A stretch of 64,000 bases of DNA. It comes from Ceratodon purpureus (lineage: Eukaryota > Streptophyta > Bryopsida > Pseudoditrichales > Ditrichaceae). Below the pieces are notes generated by a model. The model was not told where the DNA came from and searched no databases. It saw nothing but the letters and a program-made list of their open reading frames with translations. The position numbers and the translations under genes were made by a program. Where the stretch lies: positions 2,676,776 to 2,740,775 of the forward strand of contig CM026428.1 in the NCBI GenBank assembly GCA_014871385.1. The letters run 5' to 3'. Shown here in pieces: positions 12,067 to 25,640 of this stretch; the first letter of the stretch is position 1; every line of letters starts with the position of its first letter.

Positions 12067-13473
12067 ATATATATATTTTAAACTATTATTTTTTGTTTTA
12101 AATTATTATTATTATTTTATATTATTTTATATTTATATTTTAATTTATAAAATTTAATATTTTATATTTATATACATATTTAAATATCAATTTTTGGGTT
12201 GAAAGACTAATGAAATTGCACGCCCAAGATTACACTTTCAAACATTTAGCAACTATATTTAAAGTTTTGACTATGGAGGGGTTAAATGTTTTGGGTAGTG
12301 GTTGATGATTTTCTATTCTTCTTTTGGGGACGAGGATAAACATTGCATATTGTAGGGCAATAGTATTTTTATTTTTAAAGGCATTTTTGATGGTGGGCAT
12401 AGGTATTTTGAAGTTTTCTTCAAATGATTTCATAGATGGAATGTGTGTAGTGGCTTTGGCGCCTGTTGTAATGGCAATAAGGGGGTCAATTTTCCATTAT
12501 CAAAGAATAATACTAGCAATTAATGGATTGTACTTTTTAGTTTTACCTTCAAGTGTTTATGCGGAGAATCTCTCATTGCAATATGTGAATTCAACAAATT
12601 GTATGGTAAGATTGAAGTCTCTCTCTATATGGGGGTCACTTTGGTATGGTAAACCTTTGACAAATAGAATGTCTGGTCTAAATCTTAAGTTACAATGGCA
12701 ATTTTTGTGCGCCGCATGTGCAAAAAAGTACCAATTAGGAACGGTATTCTCTGGAGGTTTATCATTGAAGCTGCTAGCATTCATAAGAATAAAACAACGA
12801 GATTAATAATTTTCAAATTTTTCAAACTGCTTTGTTGTATCTTTTGACTCGGAGAGAATGTATATGTTGTTGTTAGCATATGAGTAATACATGTAACATG
12901 TATCCAGTTCATATGAATTGCAAATGGGGCATGTAATAGATAGAAATCTTTGTCTTCAGAAAAACATTTGTTATCTAGCATGTCCTATGTAAGTTCCCTT
13001 ACGGAATTTTATGAGGCATGATTTTTGTTTGTCTGTGATAGCTGGGTTGTTTCAGAATTCATTAGAGAGTTTGTTGTCTATGTCTACATTTCCCATCCAT
13101 TTGCAAATGTTGGAGGTTTGTAGGCTCATGATTTCTAAATTATTTTCTTTGTCATATTCTGTGATTTATTTTTCTAGAATTCTAACTTGTCTTTTGTTTG
13201 GGACATCCATCATGAATGGCAAATTGTCTTTTTGTTAGTAGTACGGGGTAGCATGGCCATGTTTGTATGTATGTTCAACATTTCTATGTCCTAGGAGTAG
13301 CCCTTGTTTTGCTAATTTATCTGCCTCTTGGTTGCCATCGATGTTAATGTGTGCTCTGACTTTGTATAGTGTAATTGGTTGTATTCTTTTTTGAAGTACT
13401 TCTACGATGAAGGAAAATATGACTTGATTAGAGTGGCTATTATATAATGCGGGATGTTTTATTTGTGTGTTAA

Positions 13474-13867
13474 CCTCTAAAAGAATATGCATACGTAGTT
13501 GGTGCAGTGGTTTACACATGTATTTATGCATTGAAGACTGAAAAATGATGTTCTCATGTTGAATTTTTTTGTGGAAGACAATGTCAGTACTATACTTGGT
13601 ATACATTTTTTTTCAAATTTTTTGGAGTAATTTAGAACAACTCTGCCACCGCTCGTATATGGTGCAAATATGTGTAAATGGGCATAAAAGACTCCATAGA
13701 ATACACATAGTGATTCCAATTTTATTTTTTTAAGTTTCACAATTTACCTCATCTTTGGGCCCTTCTTTTGCTCTTTGGTTGTTTCAAGTAATATGCATTG
13801 CAAGGTGCCTCAATTCATGTTACAATCGCAGCCGAGGCCATATTCCACCCTCAGGGCCCTTTAGGGG
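13474..13867. mobile_element. MITE with TTAA flanks, copy B
   Basis: A 394-bp close relative of 2446-2836. TTAA is present on both sides (13470-13473 and 13868-13871). The ends are CCTCTAAAAG and CCCTTTAGGGG. It is inserted in the decayed retroelement and so is younger than that insertion. Confidence 0.75.
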
Positions 13868-14137
13868 TTAAGTATAATACGTTTAGACAGTCATTAGTGT
13901 AGTAGCTCATTTGAGGGTGGAATTTAAGTGGTGTATATATATATTTTTTTGCGAGTTTGTTACGGTATTGTGTATTGATAACTCTTCATGTTTTATGTAT
14001 AGCTATCATTTTTGCACGTAGTATATTTAAATGTCCGTGGAGTCTTTTGGAGATATTAAGGCCTCCGGGATCGTAAATATCGTATCCAATTCTTTCTATT
14101 AGCCATTTGTATGGGCCGATTTCTTTGGGAGGTTTAA

Positions 14138-15221
14138 CCCCTAAAGCATCAACTCAAGAGTTTTGGTATGATTTAAGATCTGGTCAGGCTCCCTATGAGT
14201 CAAATTTTACCGGATGTGGCTCTAACTTTGGCACAGCATGGGAAATTGTCATATCTTTCTAGCAAGACCAAATTTTACTTTCATCGGGTCCGTAGTTAAG
14301 AAATAATTGTTGTTTAAAGATCAAAATTCAATACAGGGCAGCTCGGGCAGGTTTGTGGTCGATGGAAGTGGTGTACCAAATCTGTGGAAGTCTAGAGTGA
14401 CTTCCAAATGATCCTTTCTGAAATCGTTTCACAATTTTTTTCTTAAACTTGATTTTGAAAAATCCAACCGTAGGATCTTGTTTAGAGCCATCCAATTAGT
14501 CTGCACACCAAGCTTTGTAAACTTTGACCGTACGGATCTCAAGATATACTTAGTCAAAGTTTCAAGTTTCATAAAAATTGTCAAGATAGATCAACAGTGA
14601 TTGGGTCACCTTCATCACCCATTTTTCCTTCACCATTTTCTCCTCCTAAACCAGAGTGTATGCTATAAATTTCATATCTATTTTGGATTTATTTATTTTT
14701 TGGATTTCTTTCCTCTATAATTTCTTTTCCATACAAATGCATGTATACACTGTTTGGATTTCCAAAAGTTGATGATCTTCTTAAGCATTTGTAGTGTGGA
14801 AAAAGAGCCAGTGTATATGCATTTCATTTGACTCTCGTCACTGGAAATGTGGTTTTCCAATGCTTATGTGTGTTGTATTGTCTCCAATTTTTTTGAGCAT
14901 ACTCCCAACTCACTTTAGAATCCAAAACTGAAGAGCCTCTACCCATGCAATCTTCAAAAATGGACTGTTTTACTCTCCGAAGTGTGACTGTCCCTGCCAG
15001 GACAAAAAAAAAACTTTTCACTCAAGTTCAAACCTTACGATCTTCCAAACATTGAGGAGTTACAGTCTAAAATTTTGTGTACACATACATGTACAAGTTA
15101 GGTACTAGATCCTACGGTTAGATTCTCCTAAATACTTTCAAGTTTGCATAATTCTACCTTGAACTAAAACAGGGCAGATTTGTAGCAAAATTTGGGATTT
15201 TATAGCCAAATGCTTTAGGGG
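14138..15221. mobile_element. MITE with TTAA flanks, long form, copy C
   Basis: The ends are perfect inverted repeats: TTTAACCCCTAAAGCAT (14133-14149) and its complement (15210-15226). Taking TTAA as the target gives an element of 1,084 bp with CCCCTAAAGCAT ends. The interior differs from copies A and B, so only the termini are shared. No transposase-like frame. It lies in the same retroelement remnant as copy B. Confidence 0.75.
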
Positions 15222-15430
15222 TTAAAGGAGCTATTAGTGTAGCAGCTCAATTGGGTGTGGAATTTAAGTGGTAGGTTTAGTTTGGTAATTTGGAAATTGT
15301 GGGATAGGTGTGTGGTTATTTGCGGGTATGATGAACTACAATTGGTACAAAGAAGTTGATGAATTTTGTTTTGGAATAAAGGAAAAATAATTGTTTGAAG
15401 TTGCTGCTTCAAAACTGGAGTTTGCAATTA

Positions 15431-16563
15431 ACATTTTTTGGGAATGTTTTTGTGTTTTGGGAATCAGATGTACATGTAAGTGATAAAATTAAAAAAAAAA
15501 TCCCCCTAACTTTCCTTAAAACCCAAAATGGATTTTTGCAATCTTGGGCACTTTAAATGGAGGGATCAAAAGTACCATTTTTTCTCAAGAGTTTTATTGG
15601 GTGATCCCTTTACATTAAATTGTATGTGGTAAATATGCAAAGCCAAATTCTAATATAGGAACCTTCATTTAGAAATTTTAGGTTTCAAGTTCAAAATGGA
15701 AAGTTTAAAATTAGGTCTTTTTCAAAAAAACTAAATTGAAGTATATTCATAACCAAATTACTACTCAAATTCCATAGTGACCCAAGTCAAAAAGTTTATC
15801 AAGTTTACAAAGGCAGCCTCCAAAATTTACAAAGACAAGCTTTGAAGTTTTTAATAATTTTTGAATTTCCCTTTAAAACTTGTCAAAATTTGAGATTTTA
15901 GAATTTTTAAAAAAAATCTCATGAAAATCACAAATTTATAAAGGCATCTACTCACCGTTCTCTTTTTCCTAGCCCACAAATTGTTTTTGTAATGTATGTT
16001 TACTATTTTGTCCTTTTTATACCTTCTTATAAAAAAATAATTTGTACGGAGGTCTAAAAAGTGTATTGAGTCCTTTAAATTTTGCATGAGCATACCTTAC
16101 CTAGTAGCTAGATGGAAAAAAATATGACCAAAATGTTTGGAGTAACAATCTTCAAGTCTCCCTTTGCACCATGGAAGTAATGCCTCTCGAGCAATGTCCT
16201 ATAAAACTTTTGCACAAAATTTGAATGTTACGATCTTGAAAACAAAAATCATCCAATGGTCAATTTTTGGAATCATGACTAAAAATAGGTTTAGATTCAA
16301 GATCTTGCGGTTGAAAGTCTTTACAAAGTTTTAAAAAAATTTTATACCCTTGGAAGTGCATAGAGGTAGAAAATGGCAGTTTTGAGGTTCCAAGCTTCCA
16401 AAAACACAAGGAAAGTTAGGGAATAAAGCATATTAGAATTCAGATAATATCTGAAGGTCAATAATGAAGCTAAGGTTGATTATTGTGCTAGATGCAGTTT
16501 AGGGCATAAGTTAAGCTACCAAGAAGTATGATTCCATCTCAACAATTAGGTTAGTAGATATTA
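15431..16563. other. AT-rich intergenic DNA
   Basis: No supported gene. The 80-codon frame at 15851-16093 is AT-driven and featureless. Confidence 0.5.
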
Positions 16564-16984
16564 AGGTAGTAATACCATAAACTGATAGAATAAGGAGTTT
16601 TGAGCAATTTGAACTATCATTTTTTCAGGGAATTATTGCAAGTACACGGACAAATTGAATACAAAATGATAGAAGTTGTTTTCATAATTTTCTGATGAAA
16701 ATACAATTTCCTAGAAATATTTTAGCTGAAAAGTTTGTCCACCCCATTTCTTGTGTTGTAGACTTCATAAGTCTGCTCTTGGCATAGGCACTATTCCAAA
16801 CGCAGCTCTACCCAAAACCGATATAAGATCTCAAGGCTTGTCAGGTATATCAACGGTTTCACAAAAAATCTGCAAGAGTATGTAACTGTACCAAAAATCA
16901 AGGATCATGATTCCTGTTGGTGCGGTTTCAGCACAGGTCTACTACACAGGTTGTGGGGGGTATTGGTTTATGGTATTACTACCT
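16564..16984. mobile_element. TIR element with TA or TTAA target
   Basis: TTAAGGTAGTAATACCATAA begins at 16561 and its complement ends at 16987, a perfect 22-bp match. With a TA target the element is 16564-16984 (421 bp, ends AGGTAGTAATACC), as in mariner/Stowaway elements. A TTAA target would also fit. Non-coding. Confidence 0.7.
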
Positions 16985-16987
16985 TAA

Positions 16988-19900
16988 CTGTTTTCAATTT
17001 GGGAGATTGTTTTGACAGAATGTAAGTGGTTTTCAAATATCTAATCACATCTTAGTAAATTTTATAACACTACTAAAATGATGGCTATTTTTTATTTAAA
17101 AATCACATAATTAAAGCTTAAGTACATTGTTCTTTTTTAAAATAGTTCACTTTAAAGGCCTTCACTCTGAAAATGCATCTTTCCAAAGAAAACTCATTAT
17201 TTTGTTCATCTCTAAAAGTCATCCAAAATAGTGCTATGATAAAAATTAAGTTGCAATGAGCTTTGGGAGTCAAAAAAGGAACAAAGGAATGGAAAAAAAT
17301 TAAAATATCATAATTTATTTTTTTGAATTTTCTTGTGTCAAGATCAATTTAATGTATCCAATTCAACAGCTCTGAGATTAAATTCTTTAAAAATTCTTGA
17401 TTTTGATGTGAAGTTTAGCCGTTAAGGTCAAAACTTTCAAAACACTACGTTTCAAAAAAAAATCCAATATGGATTGCTACAAATCTTCAACTTTGATTCG
17501 AGATGTTTTTATATATATGAACTCAACATGGTCTAGTTAACTTGGACTAGTACTCTCTATAATCATTAGTAAAAGAATTGACACATTTTCTTCTCAGTCC
17601 AAGTGCGTTCCTCTTGGTCTAACTTTGTTGTAGTGATTTTGAATTTTCTTGTCACGATTTTGACCATTTTTGGATTTTCCTCGGCAGTTGAGACTAAGAC
17701 AAATACAAAGTATCAATCAAAAGGTTTAGAGGATTTTAAAATGAGGTAAAATTTCACTATCTACACCAACGCAAGGTGCAGATTGTACATACTACCTTAC
17801 AAGTTACAACTCCTGGCGCGGGAGTGATACAGCTCTATAATTGAGAGAGATCAACCACCCTCCAATCTAGCCACTCTGAGACCCAATCCGGTTTTCTAAC
17901 CTCCTCCTGTGACAATTCAAATTGCAAGCCATGGGTATTCATAGTACTCTGCTTTTGTAGTCAAGTTTTGTTGGAGCTGCAAGATAGATGGGATTCATTG
18001 GAGTTGTTGCTGTCTTCAACAGTTGTTTGAGAATGGCAAAGTGGTATGAGCTCTTTCATGGATAGAGATTGATAGGAAATAGACAGAGACACTTTGGTTT
18101 GAATGCCCTGACCAGGCTTTGCGGATAGAGACTCTCCTTGAAATATTATTTGCAATCTCCGGAAAGTGGTTTAAGACTTGGAGGACACATGCAGATTTGG
18201 ACTTCTCCTGTAATGCAAATTTGACAAAACTTCCCATACAGTGAATAATTGTAGTACTGTTTGTTAATGGTACTAAGAAGATTTCCCAGATTCACACATA
18301 TGTGACTCTATTGTCCAGGTGTGCTGTCATTGTGCGTAAACAAAGAGAAATGTCGTAATCCATTTCTGTCCTCTTCACTTTCCCGTGAAAGAGTGAAGAC
18401 CCTAAGTGGGGACTACTAAGTCTGTTTAATTCATTCTAGTCTTCAATGAACAATCTGAATGGAGAAGTGAGCAACTTATTGTTGCCTCTCTGCAACATGG
18501 GTCCTTCATCAGAAGTGCCCATCAAGGTAGGTAGACGGTGCTTAAACTATGCACTTAAGCAATTTGAACAGCTTGAATCAAGCAAAAGTAATTGCAAAAA
18601 TACTTGTAAGAATTAGAGGAGACATTCAGCACCGTGCACAGGAGCATATCAAACCAACGCAATTTATGAACAATGTTCAAAGTGAAATCAACAAAATGCT
18701 CCATAAACATGTTCTATTGCCACTATTGATAATCAAGACCAAGGTGTGAACCGGCCATGGTGATATACAAATCCACCGACTTTGTTTCCTACATACGTCC
18801 GCCAGTGCATTCAACTTGCAAACACTACTAGGTTGGGTCTGAGTCTAGCACAACATGGTTTTTATGCTCATACCACAAGCACAGAATTAGCAAACACACG
18901 GATTGAGCACACCTACTTTGTGCTCATGACTTCAAGCTTTTGAAGTCTAACTTGAAGACTAACTTGAATCTATCTGGGGATCCAGTACTAGATGAATTCC
19001 TCGTGAGCTCCACACAAAGCATAGGAAAGAGTTCAGATGTTTAGAATTATTGGACAATGAGGGCTGAAGTTGCAAGAAGTACCTGTAGTCACTGCGTATA
19101 ATGTAGAAGATAACATAGTTACAACTCACTCAGGTCACATTCCGGTCAGGAAGCAATGAAGTGGTGCTTGTAAATTGAGATGGTTGGTAAGATAAAATCC
19201 AAGCAGGAGCTTTGAATTCAACACTCATTCCGCTAGAAGTGGTACATGCATAGGTACCAAAGCCTCCGAAACCTGAGCATGCCATGTTATTAATTCATGT
19301 TTGAGAGTGATATATTGTGCCGTCACATTATGTTAGTCAGTGATTAGCAAAGTAATTAGAGTTGATTGCGAGGAAAGAAGGTACTGTAAGGATGCTTGCA
19401 ATTAGCAATTAGCAATTTGCTATGAGTGTAAAAAGCTTAAAATTGAAGTGTACAGTAATTATGCATTTCAATGAACTCGGTTCCTATTTCTGGAATGTGT
19501 ACTAGAGAACCAGTACCTCAAATCATCAGATTTTACTAGCAACCTTACCATACTTATTTTTTTATATTACTTTGTTGCCAGTTGGTGACACTACTTGAAG
19601 CAATCTTCAGAATTTGATAAACTCACTATCAATATGGGCCACTTCAAATGGAAAATCCACATTAATCGAGCTACCTAGTGATCACACCTTTTTAGAACTT
19701 ATATTAAAGCATGAATAATTTTATAATTTAAAGAGTCACATCATTTAGATTCAAGCATGTTTACTACACGTTCTTTTAAAAGTATGTCAACACACAACGC
19801 ACAAGTGTCCACTTTGATAATGAAGACCTCTAGGCCAATAGTATGGCTTCAAAATGCTTCTAATTAGCTCTAAAATGTTGGCCGAACGATTATGGATCCA

Positions 19901-22900
19901 AGCTTACACTTTCATCAAGTTTTTTTACTCATGATTTTATAAAAAATCATTGTTCTTTTCAAGTAAAAGTGTATATCATTTTTTGATGTACTTGCAAAAT
20001 CCATCATCCGCCATATAGGATTTACTTTTCCACTAGATGGTTTGCATCTATAAGCTCGATACATGTGCCTTACAATCAAAACCTCTCTTATTTCAAACAT
20101 CCATTGTGCCTCTGATAAATCTAAGTAGACCTTTGTCAACCTTATCATTATCATGTTTCAATCAAGAATAAGATTTGCAACAAATTTTTTATTCCTCTTT
20201 GTACTCAATGTTTCATCTTTCTCATCTTAAGTACATCATTTGATTTACATGTCATCTTATAATGACATGGTCTTCATCCAAATATAATATGTCAATATTT
20301 TGTTCATCCCATTCATTGCATGTGCTATGGAGTTTGTAGCTTCTTATGGTAAAATACACATGTTCACTAGTAAAATCAATGGTATTTTCATAGTAGTCAA
20401 AATTCTATTCGGCATTGCCAATTGCAATTGATCATACTCAAAATAAAAATCACTTATTGAATAAATTACTCTCTACTTTATAATAATCCATAAACTCCTT
20501 CTCCTTGCCATAAAATCATTTGAAATGCTCATATTCTATCTTATTATCTCCTCCAAAACTCAAATCCAACAACAAATGCAAATCACTTAAAGTGGCGATA
20601 ATACATTGTTCTTCAAACATTTCCAAAGTATATTCATCTTCCAGACATATTTAAGTAATTTTGAACAAAATGTCCAATTATGGACTTTTTATCATCTGGT
20701 CAACGGGCCGCCAACCAAAATAGAAGGGTAGTAAAAACCTTTTATTTTTAATTTTAACCCAAAATATGTTGTAGAAACCATTTTTTGCTTTAAATTCATT
20801 GTTTTGACCATATTCCAACCATAAATTCAACATTTGGACATCTTTAAGTCTAATTTTTTTGTAACTTTATTGAAATATTCATTTTTAGTAGTATTTATCT
20901 TAATTTATATTTAGATTTTCAATGATTTTAAATTATTTACTACAACCAAGTTGTTGAGGGATGACCTCACTACCAATTATAGACTTTAAAAATTCCATAA
21001 TTTAGTTAAATTCGGATTATTGTATTACACCTTCTTTCTTCTACTTATATTTGATATCTTCAACAAAATGCTTCTCTACTCTCACTAAGTTATTTACAAT
21101 TTCTATTGAATATTTATATTTTTTTTCTAAACTAACAACTTCCTTAGAAATAATTTCATCTTTCCTTCTACTAGGTAGGAAGATACCATCCCTTTCACCA
21201 TTGCAATCTTGTCTTACAAGACATAAAGTAAAAAACAATTTACGCTTCAAATTTCAATACTCCTCGTGGAATCATGACAAAAGAGAATAGACTACAATCA
21301 CTAAAAAGCTACAAGGAATGCGATAAGAAGTGAAAGTTGCAAATAAATGCAATTTAGAAGGATTTTAAGACAAGATAATTAAGTTTAAGTTTCTGTATAG
21401 AGTGTGAGATTTGATTTTGTTGTATTTATTTTACTTTTTCAATCATTGGATTATAGTTTAGAGATTCAAAACTTCTCTCAAGTTTTGCAATTGGAAGTAA
21501 TATGGAAACGTTATGAAATGAAAGCCATAAGTTGTGGAATAAAAATTACTCTTTTTTAAGGGGGTTTCTTCAAGTATTTAATGACATTTATTTCATCATT
21601 GAGTGTTAAATGGTGTTTTAGTTAGTGCATGGTATGTGCAAACCTAAATTTACTTTCAATGTGACACACACGATATTTTTGACAAAGAAACAAGAGTATA
21701 ACTTCTTGTTAATTGTAAGCTCACAAGCTGAAAATTATTAGACTAATAGGCCCAAAATGATTGATCATTTAAAATTTTAAAAGACGTCTTATTAAATATA
21801 ATTTTCTAAAAATTAAAGTGTCGTAAAATATTTAGACGTAATAATACCTTCAAATTGTATTTATTGTAGAAAAAGAGCATTATTATGTATACTATCAAAA
21901 TCATTAAGGCAAAATATGATTTGGAATTATAAATACGTATGTTGATATGATATACTATTAAATTTCAATTGAATGGTGTCTAAAAACCATAATAACACAT
22001 TTTATTACTTCAATCATTTTACACACAATACATATGTATACAAATAATCATATCATATGCTCTATAAACTCAATATGTATGAAGGCTATAACAATTTTGA
22101 ATTTATGCCAATCTCATTAAAATTTATAAAAGCCATTTAAGATGATATTTATGTTTCTCTAAAAATATTTTCACATTTAAAGATGAAATTCATTCAGCAA
22201 TATTCATCATTCAAAATATGTTTATGCTCTCTTAAAAATTGTTGAAATTTTTATTTTTATGTTTATCATTTACTTAACAACAAAGACATATCATTTAGTT
22301 TTATTTTTTATTCATATTTAGAAATTTGAAACACAAGTGATTGAAAAACATGATTACATCAATATATAGTATTTAATCCCTATCATTTTATTTCTCTTCC
22401 AAAAGTTTTATTTTACATGGTATTATTGTCAGTGGATTTTTAATATTCAAATATTTTATTTTTTATTGTGGTTGAACATGGATAGTCATTATTGAATGCT
22501 TAAATGTATATTTAATGAAAATTGTCATTTTTATAGATTTAATATACACATTGAAAAGAATATCAAATCAAATTAAATCATAGCATTTTATTTAGTAATT
22601 TTTTTGTAGAAAACATCTCATATAATTTCAAAAAAACATTTATTTTATTATTTGGTGGACCAAAGAAGATATTAAATTCAATTTTTGGTGGACTAAAGAA
22701 AATCATTTAAATTTTGTAAGAACATATGATATAATAATTGAATATATATTTTAAAATTAATTTGATTAATTTAGGAACATAAGTTTATCATTATTTTAAT
22801 TTCAACAAAGTATTTTAATATAAATGTGGACTATGTAAACTATACAATGAATATATTAAATGTCAAGTTCTTCAAGGTTTGTTACTTGGTAAGATGAACT

Positions 22901-24309
22901 ATACATTTCTTCTTATATGGCGGCCTTTAGTAGTATCAAAATACTAGTGTGGTGACAAATGCTACAATCTTAGCCCTCCTAAAAGTTCATATCATCATTT
23001 ATTTTTTGTAAACCTAAGCATTAACTAGAGGCTTTTATGGTATTTTTCATGTATGTTATCATATAGATTGACCCTAAAGGCCTTTGGGACCACATTGTCG
23101 TTGCGCACTTCTGGGCATATTATTTTAAGCTCCAACATTTTCTAAATTTTTTGAAATTTATACTACACATAATTTTTATCGATAGCTTTTCAATGGCGCA
23201 AATTTCATAACAATTTGGAGTTACGATGCAAAAGTTATGAATTTTAGAAGCATATGCATTGAATCCAAGCAACCAATAACCAATCAAAATCTCCCATTTT
23301 TTGCCTAAGTTGCCCGTCATTCACAAGGGCAAAAAGTGGCAAGACAAAATTTCAAAGGATGAACACTTACAAAATGATAGGCCCAATATTTTTCCATCCA
23401 TACATGTTTATGACAATTTTCATCCGATAGACATTTTTCATCTAAGTAAAAATTTCTATCTAAAAAGGCTCTGAATTTTTTTCATCCAAATAACAATTAT
23501 CATCCAAAACTTAGTTTTCATCTAAAATTAATTTTTCAACCATATAAAATACTACATCCAATCTTCATTTTTCACCTGGACTATACATTTCTCATCTTGT
23601 ATCTATGACGTGGCAGGGGGGTCCATCCCCACAATCCATTATTTCAAAAATTGCTTGTCGAAATTTTCAGTAAAATTTACCTTGTCAACTTCAAAAATTT
23701 CTAAAAATTTGGGTTTTACTCTGTTTGCTTTCACATCTGTTTTGGTACCTTCTCTCATTGACTACAATGTCTCTATTGTTTGGATTTCCAATTGGATATG
23801 TCTAGATTGCGGCCATGATCTATACTCCACCTACTTTGATGTTGTTTTTGTAGTGTTAACCACGCATCCGTCTTTGATTAATACCTTTACAAATACCATG
23901 GAATTATCTAGTGCACATGTGTGATGTGCACTAGATACCAGTGTGAAATTGATGCAATGTAGGATTTCTGCTTGCTAGGTGTTGAGAATTACAGTAACTA
24001 GATAGCTAAGATGGATGTTTTGATTGTTTCCTTATTGTTGGATAGTGAATCTGTCAATGTAATTTATCATTATGTATTTATACAATGATTTGAGTTTGCA
24101 GATTATTACATCCCCGATGTATTGTGTGATTATTTTACTTTCTTGGACAATACATATCTCTTGTATTCTTCCAAAAACTCTTCAAAATTGATTGCTAAAG
24201 TCATTATGCTAGTATGACCTTAGAGTGATGAACTTTTAGATTTTGCAAAGTAGGTTTTTCATCTATGTGAGTATAAGAGTCATGTGAAGAACGTGAAAAG
24301 TGAAAGAAT
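16988..24309. other. Long AT-rich stretch without a supported gene
   Basis: More than 7 kb holds no convincing gene. The part at 17.8-19.3 kb has more balanced composition and two overlapping minus frames (17961-18155, 18016-18237) that could be remnants of a gene, but I recognise no family. A degenerate direct repeat (TTTGGTGGACYAAAGAARAT) occurs twice near 22,650-22,700. Confidence 0.45.
23400..23600 (+). repeat. Degenerate TTTTCATCYAA-type repeat tract
   Basis: TTTTCATC or ATTTTTCATC variants recur at intervals of about 20-35 bases, each followed by A-rich spacer. The pattern is irregular, suggesting an old decayed minisatellite. Confidence 0.4.
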
Positions 24310-25640
24310 TTTATTTTTAATATCTACAAATGGACGAGAAATGTAGATATAGACAATGAACTTTGTAATGAATTTTGAAAAAACTCGGCTATCATAGACA
24401 AACAAAAATCATGCCTCATCAAATTCCGTAAGGGAACTTACATGGACAATGCTAGAACACAAATGTTCTTCCAAAGATAAAGATTCCGTCTATTACATGC
24501 CCCATTTGCAATTCATATGAACTCGATACATGTTACATGTATTACTCACATGCCAACAAGAACATATACATTCACTCCGAGTCAAAAGTCACAACAAAGA
24601 AGTTTGAGAAATTAAGAAATTAGTGATGTCATTGGAAAAATCTCGTTGTTTTATTCTCATGAATAATTTCAATGACAAACCTTCAATGACAAACCTCCAA
24701 AGAATTCCGTTCCTAATTGGTACTTCCTTGCATATGCGGCGCACAAAAATTGCCATTGTAACTTAAGATTTAGACCAGACATTCTATGTGTCAAAGGTTT
24801 ACCATACCAAAGCGACCTCCATACAGAGATAGACCCCAATCTCACCATACAATTTATTGAATTCACATATTCCAATGACAGATTCTCCGGAGAAACACTT
24901 GAAGCTAAAACCAACAAATACAATCCATTAATTTCCAATATCATTGCTTAAGGATGGAAAGTCGACCCCCTTATAGTTATCCCAGCCAGCTTGACAGCCA
25001 TCACACACATCCCATCAATGAAACTACTTGAAGACAACTTCAAAATTCCCATGCTTACCATCAAAAACACTTTTAAAAACATAAATACTATCGCCATACA
25101 ATATGCCATGTCTATCCTCCTCCACAATAGAAGAACATAAACCACCAATCATTACCTCAAACACTAAATCCCCCATAGTTAAAACTAAAAAGTTTTTAGT
25201 AGCTAGAGCTATTTTATTTGATGTTAACAATGGGTGTAATGTCACTTGTCACGCATGATGGGCTATTGGTTGGCACAAACTTATTTTTTGCATGCATTTG
25301 CTCACTCAGTAGTATCAAGCCACTTCATCCCCGCATCTCCCACATCTGCTCAAAGGAGTCCATCGGGGTTCAAACCCAGACCGGTTATATGAGACAAACC
25401 TTCATCACCAACCAAAAATGAGCTTGTGGCTTGGTGTTCTAAATTAAAATTAAAATGACAATTAAAAGTTAACTATTATAATTCCTTGTGACTGGTACTT
25501 GTCACTAAAGAGTCTACTTTTGAAAAGAGGAGTAGATCTTTGCTTCCATACTTTTGTCATGTGAGCAATGGATTGAAGGTAGATTGAACAGACACTTAAT
25601 TCACGCTAGTCTCCCAAAGACCAAAGTTTCTCTCTCTTTT
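24310..25640 (+). mobile_element. Decayed retroelement fragment, second copy
   Basis: An inverted copy of about 11,560-13,125. On the plus strand HAPFAIHMNSIHVTCITHM is encoded near 24,500, RFRPDILCVKGLPYQSD near 24,770 and IQFIEFTYSNDRFSGE near 24,850. The 3' part contains GGGGTTCAAACCC (about 25,367) and the region up to AAGTTTCTCTCTC (25,640). The order and 3' end agree with the first copy, supporting one element family. It is broken and old. Confidence 0.6.

Larger units (their letters stand above)
11560..15430 (-). mobile_element. Decayed retroelement fragment with RNase H-like motif, interrupted by MITEs
   Basis: Minus-strand coding remnants run in the order RNase H (IDGNQEADKLAK, about 13,340-13,300), a HAPFAIHMNWIH region near 12,910, then RPDILFVKGLP with VEFTYCNERFS downstream (about 12,680-12,590). 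Upstream near 14,050-14,130 is PPKEIGPYKWLIERIGYD. A C-terminal RNase H followed by an RPD...E region resembles non-LTR elements that carry a restriction-like endonuclease (as in Dualen/RandI), but this assignment is tentative. A second, inverted copy lies at 24.3-25.6 kb and is alignable over more than 1 kb. The 3' part near 11,830 contains a tRNA B-box-like GGGTTCAAATCC on the minus strand. Two MITEs interrupt it (13474-13867 and 14138-15221). It is clearly non-functional and old. Confidence 0.6.

Noticed and set aside
12324-12806. 160-codon plus frame with a counterpart at 24669-25148 (minus).
   Set aside because: It is the wrong-strand reading of the retroelement's RPD...E region; the paralogy reflects the coding strand beneath.
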